Numbered from the stretch's first letter, positions 1 to 7,969 are shown. The stretch is 11,994 bases of DNA from Pedobacter schmidteae (GCA_945906015.1 CAMDQV010000040.1:1-11994), one strand, 5' to 3'. Numbers and translations: made by a program. The notes: generated from the sequence alone by a model not told the origin.

Positions 1-684
1 CAATATCATGTTTTTGCAGTGTGGGACTTTATGTCATTGTTAAAGGCATTGCAAAACAATTTAACCTGCACTTCTATTCCCTGGTTTCCAAAAGGTTCTG
101 CAGACACCAGAAATCTCATTAATGAAATAGTTGTTGGCGAAGAATCGGATGTAGACAGTTTTGGTGTCAGGAAAAGTCATTTTGAACTTTATCTTGATGC
201 TATGCTCCAATGTAATGCAGATACCTCAAAAATTGAAAGATTCATTGAAGAATTACAACAGAGCGGCAACTTTGATTCAGCCTATGCAGCATCTGATGCT
301 CCAAAAGAAGCCCGTGATTTTGTTGACTTTACATTTAAAATTATTGGAAGCAATAAGCCATTTCTGCAATCGGCCATATTCACATTTGGGCGAGAAGACC
401 TAATACCTGGCATGTTTGTTTCCCTGGTGAATGACATTCATAACAATTTCCCTGATAGTATTTCAATTTTCAAATATTATCTGGAAAGGCATATAGAAGT
501 TGACGGAGATCATCATAGTCATCTTGCCTTACAAATGACTGCAAATCTGTGTGGAACAAATGCAGAACTTTGGGAAGAAGCAGAACTTGCAACCATTGAA
601 TCATTACAAAGGCGAATCGATCTTTGGGATGGTGTATACAACCAAATTGTGAAGAAAAAAGAATTACTCCACACATCCTTTTAA
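1..684 (+). CDS. DUF3050 domain protein, heme-oxygenase-like fold (5' end outside window)
   Basis: The reading frame is open from the first base (QYHVFAVWDFM...), so the first ATG/GTG inside the window is not the true start; roughly 30-40 N-terminal residues are probably missing (family length about 255-260 aa, from memory). The sequence fits DUF3050, a family placed in the heme-oxygenase/TenA-like all-helical superfamily. Counting from the GTG at 19 as residue 1, conserved blocks are WDFMSLLKALQ near the start, PWFP, NEIVVGEESD at 35-44, SHFELYLDAM at 53-62 and LERHIEVDGDHHSH at 155-168. The Glu and His residues in the last three blocks could be metal ligands, as in heme-oxygenase-like diiron oxidases; this is an inference, no substrate is known to me. 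There is no membrane segment in the visible part, so it is probably cytosolic. The next gene starts 74 bp downstream on the same strand and I see no terminator between them, so read-through is possible. Confidence 0.85.
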   Translation, partial: QYHVFAVWDFMSLLKALQNNLTCTSIPWFPKGSADTRNLINEIVVGEESDVDSFGVRKSHFELYLDAMLQCNADTSKIERFIEELQQSGNFDSAYAASDAPKEARDFVDFTFKIIGSNKPFLQSAIFTFGREDLIPGMFVSLVNDIHNNFPDSISIFKYYLERHIEVDGDHHSHLALQMTANLCGTNAELWEEAELATIESLQRRIDLWDGVYNQIVKKKELLHTSF

Positions 685-758
685 ACTGTAAAAAAACGAG
701 TTGAATCTGCGATTAAAAATCATTTCACATATATTAGCAGTATATTCCAAGTATTACT

Positions 759-3485
759 ATGCAGATGAAAATATCACGATTTATATTCCTTGCATTTTTT
801 TTGGTACTCAAATCCGGATTCATTTTTGCACAGGATACCATAAGCCTGAACAATCTAATTGATAAATCACAAAAAATTGTCCAAGATTACCCTTATGAGA
901 AGGTATATCTTCATTTTGACAAGCCCTATTATGCCGTTGGAGATACGATATGGTTCAAAGCATATGTTGCTAACGGGCAAGATCAACCATCAGATCTGAG
1001 CAAGGTTCTTTATGTAGATCTGATAGCTGAAAATGATACGCTGGTTCGCAGCATGAAACTTCCCATCGTGAATACCTCAGCTTACGGTAGTATCACACTC
1101 GAACCACTGGCTTATAAATCAGGCAATTACAGAATTCGCGCATACACCTATTGGATGCTAAACTTTAGTGAAGATCTATTTTTTAGCAAAAACATTCCGA
1201 TTGGAGATGCCATAAACAGAAAAATCATTACTAATATTTCACTGAATGGTGAAAATAATGGCACATCTCCAACAATAAATACCAGTATTTTATATCAGGA
1301 CCAGGATGGCAAGGCTTTTGCAAATAAAAAGGTAAGCTGGCGATTGATCTCTAAATTTGAGACCATTGCTCGAGGTCGGGAAACAACAGATGCATCAGGT
1401 CAATTATCTTTAAAATTAACCGCTAATGAGAAAGCCGCTTTAGACACCGGAGTTCTTGAAACTATACTTGAGGCAGATCCAAGCAGATTGATCACTTCTG
1501 TTTTCCCTCTAAAAAATGCATTTGCAGATACTGATCTTCAATTCTTTCCGGAAGGCGGAGAGCTCATTCAAAATATAAGCAATAAGGTTGCATTTAAGGC
1601 CATACAACAAAAAGGATTGGGACTTGGTGTAAAAGGCGAAGTATTGGATAATACTGGAAAAGTGATCAGCAAACTTGAATCTCAGCATCTGGGAATGGGT
1701 GTTTTCGCCTTATTACCTGAAGCAGGCAAAACCTATTCAGCAAATCTAACCTTTGCTAATGGGATCAAAAAAACTGTTCCTCTACCTGCTTCTAAGCCCT
1801 CCGGACTTACCCTATCTGTTGTCAATTCTACTCCAAGTAGTGTCATGATACAGATCAGTGCAAATCAGGCATTTTACAACACAAATAAAGACAAGAATTT
1901 TTACCTAATTGCCCGAAGTAAAGGAGTAATAGCTTTCGCTGCTCAGGCAGCCCTAAATACCATGACTATTGGAGCTTCTATCCCCAAGAATAAATTTCCG
2001 GATGGCATTCTACAAATTACTGTTTTTACCACAAAAGGAGAGCCCTTGGCAGAGAGACTGGTATTCATAAAACGTAACATTATTTCTTCTTTGAGCCTCA
2101 GTTCAGACAAGAAAGTTTACGGCACAAGGCAGGCAGTGAAAATGAACGTACTGGCCAAGACCAATAATGTACCAATAGAGGGTAATTTCTCTATTTCTGT
2201 CATCAATGAATCAAAAGTGCCGTTTAATGACGACGATGAAACCACCATTTTAAGTTCTTTTCTTATTTCATCTGAGCTACAAGGATTTATAGAAAAACCA
2301 AATTACTATTTCCAGCAAATCAATGAGAAAAAAACAGCAGATCTCGACCTTTTGATGATGACTCAGGGATACCGTAAGTTCTCTTACAAAGATATTTTGG
2401 CTGGAAATTTACCTGTGATCAGTGTTTTGCCAGAACAGGGTATAGAATTTACAGGAATACTTAGAACATCAAATGGTATGCCCGTTTCAAACGGGAGTTT
2501 AAAACTGGTTGTACCTGAAAGCCGTTTCTATGCCGAAACCAAATCAAACCTGAAAGGCGAATTCAAATTCGAAAAAGTAGTTATAACAGATTCTACAGAA
2601 GCTACAATCAGCGCCAGAAGCACAACGGCAGCAAAAAACATGATGATTATGCTAAATGGAAGTGGCTTTCCTACAATTGCGAGCAACAAAAATGCTGCTG
2701 AAGAAAAGCTAAATATCGACAGTATACTTTCACCCTATCTGGACAATAGTAAAAGACAGTATCGAATGATCACTCAAATGCTACAAGAGGTTGTGGTTAA
2801 AGCTACAGTAATCAAGAGATCAAGCCATTTGGATCACCCTTCATTATCCGGATTGGCAACTATACCAGATCATCAGATTAATTCTGACCGCTTTCAAGGC
2901 TGTGTAATATTCCTGAGTTGTTTACAATCATCGGCCATTGGTCTTACGTTTGCTGATAATAACTTTTATGTTACCCGAGTTTATAATAGCGGACTAAGAG
3001 TTCCGGTACAGATATTTTATGATGGAATGCCAGTGGATATCAACTACCTAAATAACGTACAAACCGCCGACGTTGACAATGTTGAAATTTTCCTTAAAGA
3101 TGATCTTGGATTGGTCAACCGTACTTATAATACGAATGGAGTTTTGGTCATCAATTCAAAGAAGACTGAGAAAGGTAAGCCAGTTACCGCCGAAGATTTG
3201 AAAAAAATATTTCCTCCGAGCAATGTATTAACCTTCAAACCACAGGGCTACATTAAAAAAAGAGAATTCTATACTCCTAAATATCTGACAGCGGCAAGCC
3301 GCACGGTTGGGGCTGATTATCGCAGTACGGTATATTGGAACCCAAGGGTATTTACTGATAAAGATGGGACAATGGCACTTGAATTTTATAATGGAGACAA
3401 TAAAGGAACTTATAAGGCTATAGTAGAAGGAACAGATATAGATGGCAACTTATCCAGATTTATATATCGGTATAAGGTGGAGTAA
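759..3485 (+). CDS. Exported MG2-domain protein with TonB-plug-like domain, no beta-barrel
   Basis: This 908-aa protein begins with a signal peptide (basic start, hydrophobic residues about 8-24, likely cleavage in IFA-QDT). It has no lipobox cysteine, so it is periplasmic or outer-membrane associated rather than a typical lipoprotein. Residues 45-145 resemble an MG2 macroglobulin domain (EKVYLHFDKPYYAVGDTIWF). Residues about 170-440 look like further beta-sandwich modules and carry the block DLQFFPEGGELI (259-270). A conserved MTQGYRKF block lies at 534-541, and 562-625 resembles a carboxypeptidase-regulatory-like repeat. Residues 675-802 resemble a TonB receptor plug: LQEVVVKA entry, FYDGMPVD, a DVDNVEIF strand and NGVLVINSKK. 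The protein then ends in an approximately 100-residue beta-rich tail instead of a barrel. Its only cysteines are C715 and C721, both in the plug region. Such proteins are common in Bacteroidota and usually annotated as MG2 or plug-domain proteins of unknown role. ATG 759 and ATG 765 are both possible starts; neither has a clear ribosome-binding site. Confidence 0.85.
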   Translation: MQMKISRFIFLAFFLVLKSGFIFAQDTISLNNLIDKSQKIVQDYPYEKVYLHFDKPYYAVGDTIWFKAYVANGQDQPSDLSKVLYVDLIAENDTLVRSMKLPIVNTSAYGSITLEPLAYKSGNYRIRAYTYWMLNFSEDLFFSKNIPIGDAINRKIITNISLNGENNGTSPTINTSILYQDQDGKAFANKKVSWRLISKFETIARGRETTDASGQLSLKLTANEKAALDTGVLETILEADPSRLITSVFPLKNAFADTDLQFFPEGGELIQNISNKVAFKAIQQKGLGLGVKGEVLDNTGKVISKLESQHLGMGVFALLPEAGKTYSANLTFANGIKKTVPLPASKPSGLTLSVVNSTPSSVMIQISANQAFYNTNKDKNFYLIARSKGVIAFAAQAALNTMTIGASIPKNKFPDGILQITVFTTKGEPLAERLVFIKRNIISSLSLSSDKKVYGTRQAVKMNVLAKTNNVPIEGNFSISVINESKVPFNDDDETTILSSFLISSELQGFIEKPNYYFQQINEKKTADLDLLMMTQGYRKFSYKDILAGNLPVISVLPEQGIEFTGILRTSNGMPVSNGSLKLVVPESRFYAETKSNLKGEFKFEKVVITDSTEATISARSTTAAKNMMIMLNGSGFPTIASNKNAAEEKLNIDSILSPYLDNSKRQYRMITQMLQEVVVKATVIKRSSHLDHPSLSGLATIPDHQINSDRFQGCVIFLSCLQSSAIGLTFADNNFYVTRVYNSGLRVPVQIFYDGMPVDINYLNNVQTADVDNVEIFLKDDLGLVNRTYNTNGVLVINSKKTEKGKPVTAEDLKKIFPPSNVLTFKPQGYIKKREFYTPKYLTAASRTVGADYRSTVYWNPRVFTDKDGTMALEFYNGDNKGTYKAIVEGTDIDGNLSRFIYRYKVE

Positions 3486-3551
3486 TTACAACAGAAAAAT
3501 CCAGAATTTGGTTCAGAAAACTAATCCAAAAAACAGATTTACGTTTCCAAT

Positions 3552-3570
3552 TGGCTCTTTTTTAAAGCCA
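3552..3570. terminator. Weak hairpin between convergent genes, possible terminator
   Basis: Between the convergent ends of the MG2-plug gene and lepB there is TGGCT...AGCCA. On the minus strand it folds as a 7-bp stem including one T-G pair with a 5-nt A-rich loop; on the plus strand only 5 bp pair around a T-rich loop. There is no clean T-tract after it on either strand, so this is only a suggestion based on position. Nothing else is recognisable in the 125-bp gap 3486-3610. Confidence 0.25.
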
Positions 3571-3610
3571 TGAATTATTTGCCTCTATTTCACAATTGTA
3601 TTTTACCTGT

Positions 3611-4723
3611 TTAGTGTATCCCACCCAATAACCTAGACCAGCGAATTTTATCAAAAAATGTTCCGTTGGTATTCCAGCTCATCCAAACGAACAATGCTTT
3701 ACCTACGATATGATCATCAGGCACAAAGCCCCAGTAGCGTGAATCTAGCGAGTTATCTCTGTTATCGCCCATCATCCAGTAATAGTTCATTTTAAAGGTG
3801 TAAGAATCAGCCTTTTTACCATTAATGATGATATCATTTCCTTTTCGCTCTAGGGAATTACCCTCATAAATTGAGATTGCGCGTTCATAAAGTGCATAGT
3901 TTGTACTATCCAGCTTGACTGTCCAGCCTTGCTTTGGAACAATAAGCGGTCCGAAATTATCAGCATTCCACTTAAACTGCGGATTATGCGGAAAAATTTG
4001 CGAGTCATACTCATTAACAGGCCTAATGTAAGGATTAACAGCTTTAACATTTGACCATTTTTTGATGATCTCAGCATCTGATGCAGACATATTAAATATA
4101 TATTCATCTGCTGTTGATCGTTGAGCCTCGATATTTAGATCCTGTATCGCCTGAGGGTTAAAATCATTCCCATCAGATTTAACGTAATAATACTTTTCAC
4201 CAAATTGCGGAACTTCTGCAGGCTTACCATTTAGATGAACTCTGGCATTAATAATAGTGATCGTGTCACCTCCAACAGCTATACAACGTTTAATATAGTT
4301 TTCGCGTTTATCAACCGGACGCAAAAAAGGCTCATCCGCATCCATTGGATAATTAAACACAACTACATCATTTCTTTTCACTTCGCTTAATCCAGGTAAA
4401 CGGTGATAATCCCATTTAATGCCTTCCCAATAAGCCTTGGTTCCTATTATTGGCATCGTATGGTGTGCAAACGGAAAAGCAACAGGTGTTAATGGTGTTC
4501 TTGCCCCATAATTTACCTTACTTACAAAAAGATAATCACCTACAAGCAGGGTTTTTTCCATTGAACCGGTGGGTATAACATAGGCTTCGATAAACAATCC
4601 ACGTATCAATGTTGCTGCAACTACAGCAAAAAGAATGGCATCAAACCATTCTCTTCCGGCCGATTTCTTCTTACTTACCTTTTTATCTTTTGGCATAGTC
4701 TTATTAGAACCTTTTAAATTCAT
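3611..4723 (-). CDS. lepB: Signal peptidase I (S26A family)
   Basis: Type I signal peptidase, the inner-membrane Ser/Lys protease that removes signal peptides from exported proteins. Visible features of the 370 residues are a basic N-terminus (KDKKVSKKK), one membrane segment at about 26-48, the catalytic serine S54 in PTGSMEKTL, the general-base lysine K145 in ENYIKRCIAVGGD, and the late box GDNRDNSLDSRYWGFVP at 319-335. Between the lysine and the late box is an insertion of roughly 100 residues (about 175-295) absent from minimal signal peptidases; similar expansions occur in Bacteroidota enzymes, but I cannot assign it a role. The start at 4723 lies 14 bp after the dapB stop. An internal ATG ten codons in (4696, MPKDKK) is an equally plausible start, because the first nine residues carry no conserved feature. 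It is last in the par-DUF5683-dapB-lepB cluster. Confidence 0.95.
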   Translation of the reverse strand: MNLKGSNKTMPKDKKVSKKKSAGREWFDAILFAVVAATLIRGLFIEAYVIPTGSMEKTLLVGDYLFVSKVNYGARTPLTPVAFPFAHHTMPIIGTKAYWEGIKWDYHRLPGLSEVKRNDVVVFNYPMDADEPFLRPVDKRENYIKRCIAVGGDTITIINARVHLNGKPAEVPQFGEKYYYVKSDGNDFNPQAIQDLNIEAQRSTADEYIFNMSASDAEIIKKWSNVKAVNPYIRPVNEYDSQIFPHNPQFKWNADNFGPLIVPKQGWTVKLDSTNYALYERAISIYEGNSLERKGNDIIINGKKADSYTFKMNYYWMMGDNRDNSLDSRYWGFVPDDHIVGKALFVWMSWNTNGTFFDKIRWSRLLGGIH

Positions 4724-4737
4724 GTGTATCTTTCTAT

Positions 4738-5481
4738 TTAAACGCTAAAATCAAACATATCAGTAATAGTATAAAAACCGGTTTTATTTTCCAGCCATTC
4801 TGCTGCTAAAACAGCTCCTAATGCAAATCCGGCTCGATTATGAGCCTTATGTTTAAACTCAATATCATCAACTTCCGAACTGTAAATTACTGTATGCGTA
4901 CCGGGAACATCTTCAATTCTGTGCGACTCGATCAGTAATTGATCAGGCTTTACAATAAATTCTTCAACCGAACCGATTAACTCGTTTACCCACTCATTCT
5001 TACGATCAAGCTCACTCAATATCCCCTCAGAAATGGTCATTGCAGTGCCGCTGGGCGAATCAAGTTTTTGTGTATGATGAATTTCTTCAACCTGAACCTC
5101 ATACTGAGGATACCTGTTCATGATTTTTGCAAGCACTTTATTCACAAAGAAGAATACATTTACCCCTATACTGAAATTAGATGCATATAATAAGGTATTG
5201 TTACCTTCTACACATTTATTCTTTACTGTCTGGAGGTGCCCATACCATCCAGTGGTTCCTACAACTATAGGAACTCCTGCATCAAAGCAAAGTTCAATAT
5301 TACTCAAAGCAGCATCAGGAGTGCTAAAATCAATGGCTACATCTGCCTTTTTCAGGTTGACAAGGGTCAGATCTTCTGTATTATCGACGTTAACCTTCAA
5401 AACAATTTCATGTCCTCTTTCAGTTGCAAATTGTTCAATAATACGGCCCATTTTGCCATATCCGAGGATAGCTATTCTCAT
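4738..5481 (-). CDS. dapB: 4-hydroxy-tetrahydrodipicolinate reductase
   Basis: DapB catalyses the NAD(P)H-dependent reduction step that yields tetrahydrodipicolinate in the diaminopimelate/lysine pathway, so it feeds both protein synthesis and peptidoglycan cross-links. The 247-aa length is normal. The N-terminal Rossmann nucleotide-binding loop is GYGKMG at 7-12, followed by DFSTP at 51-55 and VGTTG at 74-78. The catalytic and substrate-binding region contains SNFSIGVN at 101-108 and the signature EIHHTQKLDSPSGTA at 133-147, with the catalytic His/Lys and the SGT that binds substrate. The C-terminal GFYTITDMF block is also typical. The N-terminal loop is complete at the ATG at 5481, which supports that start. 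A gap of 47 bp to the DUF5683 gene contains a good promoter match, so dapB and lepB may be expressed independently of parAB. Confidence 0.97.
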   Translation of the reverse strand: MRIAILGYGKMGRIIEQFATERGHEIVLKVNVDNTEDLTLVNLKKADVAIDFSTPDAALSNIELCFDAGVPIVVGTTGWYGHLQTVKNKCVEGNNTLLYASNFSIGVNVFFFVNKVLAKIMNRYPQYEVQVEEIHHTQKLDSPSGTAMTISEGILSELDRKNEWVNELIGSVEEFIVKPDQLLIESHRIEDVPGTHTVIYSSEVDDIEFKHKAHNRAGFALGAVLAAEWLENKTGFYTITDMFDFSV

Positions 5482-5510
5482 TTGTAAAAGATCTTATTAA
5501 ATACTAATCA

Positions 5511-5539
5511 CAAAAGTACGATTTCTGATCATAAAGCAA
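5511..5539 (-). promoter_or_regulatory. Candidate promoter for dapB-lepB
   Basis: Reading the minus strand, TTG (5539-5537) is followed after 18 bp by TACTTTTG (5518-5511). The second element matches the Bacteroidota -7 consensus TAnnTTTG exactly, and the pair is within one base of the usual TTG-N19-TAnnTTTG layout. The first transcribed base would fall near 5504, giving a leader of about 20 nt before the dapB ATG. The upstream TTG lies inside the last codons of the DUF5683 gene. Confidence 0.45.
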
Positions 5540-6152
5540 TTTTAAACCTTAGTCCTACAACTGGAGCAAAGGCAGATGCATGAACAGGAACTGGCTGATA
5601 TATTGTTGGATTGACCTGCAAGGTTAACTTATCTGATATATCAAACCTAAAAAACTTTGCATCAACATAGGCATCAATAATAGTTATTGCATAAAAACCT
5701 AATCCGGCAAGCACCGAAAGATCTCTATCACGCCTATAGGAATCTTTAATACTTATTATACCTTCGGTTGTATAAGGAGCAAACAGCAGATTTTCTTTCT
5801 TTCCAGGATTTTCCTGCCTGAATTGAGCCTCCTTAAGAAATATCTGATAATAACGCTGATTAAATTCAAAAACGAGTCCGATACCCACAAACCCACCATA
5901 TACCAATGGAACTTTCCACCAGCGCTTGTTGTAAATCTGACCAAGGCCTGGTAACATTGCCGACTTCAATGCCGCACGGCGAGGCATTGCTTCAATTTCA
6001 ATACGTGCTGAATCCTTAATTGCAGGAGTTTTTTTGAAAGCAACTTTAGCAGTGTCTTTACGAGAAGAATCACTCTCTTTTTTTTGAGCAAAAGCAAATG
6101 AATGCACAAAAAAGCACATCAATATGAGCCCTGTAAGGATTTTAGCGTTCAT
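5529..6152 (-). CDS. DUF5683 membrane/exported protein of the par operon
   Basis: A 207-aa protein matching DUF5683, a Bacteroidota family of unknown function. It starts with a signal-peptide-like segment (hydrophobic 5-21, AFA-QKK), then a charged, lysine-rich linker (24-55). The conserved core is MPRRAALKSAMLPGLGQIYN (56-75), WWKVPLVYGGFVGIGLVF (78-95, probable membrane segment), and a second hydrophobic stretch at about 145-165 (DLSVLAGLGFYAITIIDAYVDA). The end (175-207) looks like amphipathic beta-strands. Its ATG overlaps the parB stop by one base (TAATG at 6154-6150), which fixes the start and implies translational coupling to parB. The position between parB and dapB is, as far as I recall, common in the phylum, so a link to segregation or the envelope is possible, but no activity can be read from the sequence. 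Confidence 0.9.
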   Translation of the reverse strand: MNAKILTGLILMCFFVHSFAFAQKKESDSSRKDTAKVAFKKTPAIKDSARIEIEAMPRRAALKSAMLPGLGQIYNKRWWKVPLVYGGFVGIGLVFEFNQRYYQIFLKEAQFRQENPGKKENLLFAPYTTEGIISIKDSYRRDRDLSVLAGLGFYAITIIDAYVDAKFFRFDISDKLTLQVNPTIYQPVPVHASAFAPVVGLRFKIAL

Positions 6153-7048
6153 TACCAGTCTAACATTTCCAGAATACGGGCAAGATCATCGTCAGACATG
6201 AAGTTAATTTCGATAGACCCTTTACCCTTATCACCCAGTTTTAACTTAACATGGGTACTGAATTTAGAAGCCAGATCATCCTGTATCTTCATATACTGAA
6301 ATGATATCGCTCTTCCTTTAGATTTTTTCTTATCCTTACCAATGAGGTGAATCTGGCGGACAAGTTCTTCAACCTTACGAACTGATAACCCATTTTTGAT
6401 GACCTCTTGATAGATATATAGCTGTTTATCAGAGTCTTCAACAGAAATCAGAGCACGGGCATGACCCATAGAAATCGTTTTATCACGAATAGAAGCCTGA
6501 ATCACAGGAGGCAGCTTCAAAAGTCGGAGGTAATTGGTAACCGTTGAACGATTCTTGCTCACCCTATCACCAAGTTCTTCCTGCTTTAAATTACACTCAT
6601 CAATCATCCTCTGAAAACTAAGTGCTACCTCAATAGCATTCAGATCTTCACGCTGAATATTTTCGATAAGAGCCATTTCCAGCATTTGCTGATCATTGGC
6701 GGTACGAATATAAGCAGGGATTTCTGTAAGTCCGGCTAATTTGGATGCCCTTAAACGACGCTCACCAGAAATTAATTGATAAGAATTTTGACCAGCCTGT
6801 CTCACTGTGATGGGCTGAATTAATCCCTGAAGTTTGATCGAATCTGAAAGTTCTTTTAATGACTTGGCATCAAATTCTGTTCTTGGCTGGAATGGATTAA
6901 CCTCCACCTGATTAATTCGTACAAAGCTTATGGAACCAAGTGACGTGTTATCATTACTTGCCTGATGTTTATTGTTTTCTGGTAGATCCGAATCATCCAG
7001 TAGCGCCTTTAATCCTCTTCCTAAGCCGGTTTTCTTTTGGTTGATCAT
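6152..7048 (-). CDS. parB: Chromosome-partitioning protein ParB
   Basis: ParB/Spo0J family DNA-binding CTPase that loads at parS sites and spreads on origin-proximal DNA; ParA moves the complexes. The 298 residues show the N-terminal GLGRGLKALL block (8-17) used for ParA interaction, NPFQPRTEF (51-59), the CTP-binding motif GERRLRASKLAGL (95-107), ENIQREDLNAIEVA (129-142), and a helix-turn-helix at about 155-176 (QEELGDRVSKNRSTVTNYL). A C-terminal dimerisation domain of about 50 residues ends in ILEMLDW. It starts 1 nt after the parA stop and ends overlapping the start of the DUF5683 gene, so the three are certainly one transcription unit in layout. All key motifs are intact. Confidence 0.97.
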   Translation of the reverse strand: MINQKKTGLGRGLKALLDDSDLPENNKHQASNDNTSLGSISFVRINQVEVNPFQPRTEFDAKSLKELSDSIKLQGLIQPITVRQAGQNSYQLISGERRLRASKLAGLTEIPAYIRTANDQQMLEMALIENIQREDLNAIEVALSFQRMIDECNLKQEELGDRVSKNRSTVTNYLRLLKLPPVIQASIRDKTISMGHARALISVEDSDKQLYIYQEVIKNGLSVRKVEELVRQIHLIGKDKKKSKGRAISFQYMKIQDDLASKFSTHVKLKLGDKGKGSIEINFMSDDDLARILEMLDW

Positions 7049-7049
7049 A

Positions 7050-7853
7050 TTATACTAAAGCTTGTTTTGCAGCTTCTTCCTTTGAAACCAATCCGTTTTT
7101 CTTAATTATCTCACGTGCCAGATTAAGATAGTTTATAGCTCCTTTACAATTAGCATCGTGCATAATCACTGAGATGCCATAACTAGGAGCCTCACTTAAT
7201 CGTGTATTTCTTTGAATGATTGTATCGAAAACAAGATCCTGGAAATGAGTTTTTACTTCCTCAACAACCTGATTGGATAAACGAAGGCGAACATCATACA
7301 TGGTCAGTAAGATACCTTCTATTTGCAAATTTGGATTTAAACGACTCTGAACTATTTTAATGGTATTTAACAACTTACCCAAGCCTTCTAATGCAAAATA
7401 CTCACACTGCACAGGAATGATCACTGAATCTGCAGCAGTAAGTGAATTAATTGTAATTAATCCTAATGAAGGTGAGCAGTCAATGATGATAAAATCATAA
7501 TTGTCCTTGATCTTTGCTAGAACAGCCTTCATTTTATACTCCCTGTCGGCCATATTGATCATTTCAATTTCGGCACCAACAAGATCAATATGTGCTGGTA
7601 AAAGATCAAGAAAAGGAGTATCAGTATGTTGAATTGCTTCTGCCGGATCGATTTCATTAATAATACATTCGTAAATACTAACCTTGATTGTTCGCGGATC
7701 GAATCCTATTCCGGATGTTGAATTTGCCTGCGGGTCTGCATCAACCAATAAAGTACGATATTCAAGTACAGCCAGACTAGCTGCTAGATTTATGGAAGAA
7801 GTAGTTTTTCCAACGCCTCCTTTTTGGTTAGCTAATGCAATAATTTTGCCCAT
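7050..7853 (-). CDS. parA: Chromosome-partitioning ATPase ParA
   Basis: ParA/Soj-type P-loop ATPase that binds nucleoid DNA in its ATP form and is cycled by ParB to segregate origins. In 267 residues it has the deviant Walker A box KGGVGKTTSS (11-20) with the signature lysine K11, the DADPQAN motif (38-44), Walker B DFIIIDCSPSLG (120-131), and the NTRLSEAPSYG block (216-226) typical of chromosomal ParA. There is no N-terminal helix-turn-helix domain, which agrees with a chromosomal rather than P1-plasmid-type protein. The ATG at 7853 places the Walker box 11 residues from the start, the normal spacing. It heads the cluster; parB follows after a single base. Confidence 0.97.
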   Translation of the reverse strand: MGKIIALANQKGGVGKTTSSINLAASLAVLEYRTLLVDADPQANSTSGIGFDPRTIKVSIYECIINEIDPAEAIQHTDTPFLDLLPAHIDLVGAEIEMINMADREYKMKAVLAKIKDNYDFIIIDCSPSLGLITINSLTAADSVIIPVQCEYFALEGLGKLLNTIKIVQSRLNPNLQIEGILLTMYDVRLRLSNQVVEEVKTHFQDLVFDTIIQRNTRLSEAPSYGISVIMHDANCKGAINYLNLAREIIKKNGLVSKEEAAKQALV

Positions 7854-7969
7854 TTTATAAAAAATAATTACAAATACATGATATTAAAAAAGCTCAATCA
7901 TAAGAGCATGGCAGTTCAAAAGACTACTTTTACATTGTTTTACTAGGCTTTTTATTAAAATCTAAGATA

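Noticed and set aside
741..748. TATATTCC upstream of the MG2-plug gene as a -7 element
   Set aside because: Two mismatches in the conserved TTTG and no TTG at the right spacing; the gene may instead be read through from the DUF3050 gene.
5120..5500. Open frame of about 126 codons on the plus strand opposite dapB
   Set aside because: It is antisense to an intact, motif-complete dapB, has no recognisable domain, and its composition follows the dapB codons.
7108..7123. CACGTG-centred sequence inside parA resembling a parS core
   Set aside because: Only the central hexamer fits; the flanks (ATCT / CCAG) are not the symmetric parS arms, and the bases encode the ordinary A-R-E-I block of ParA.
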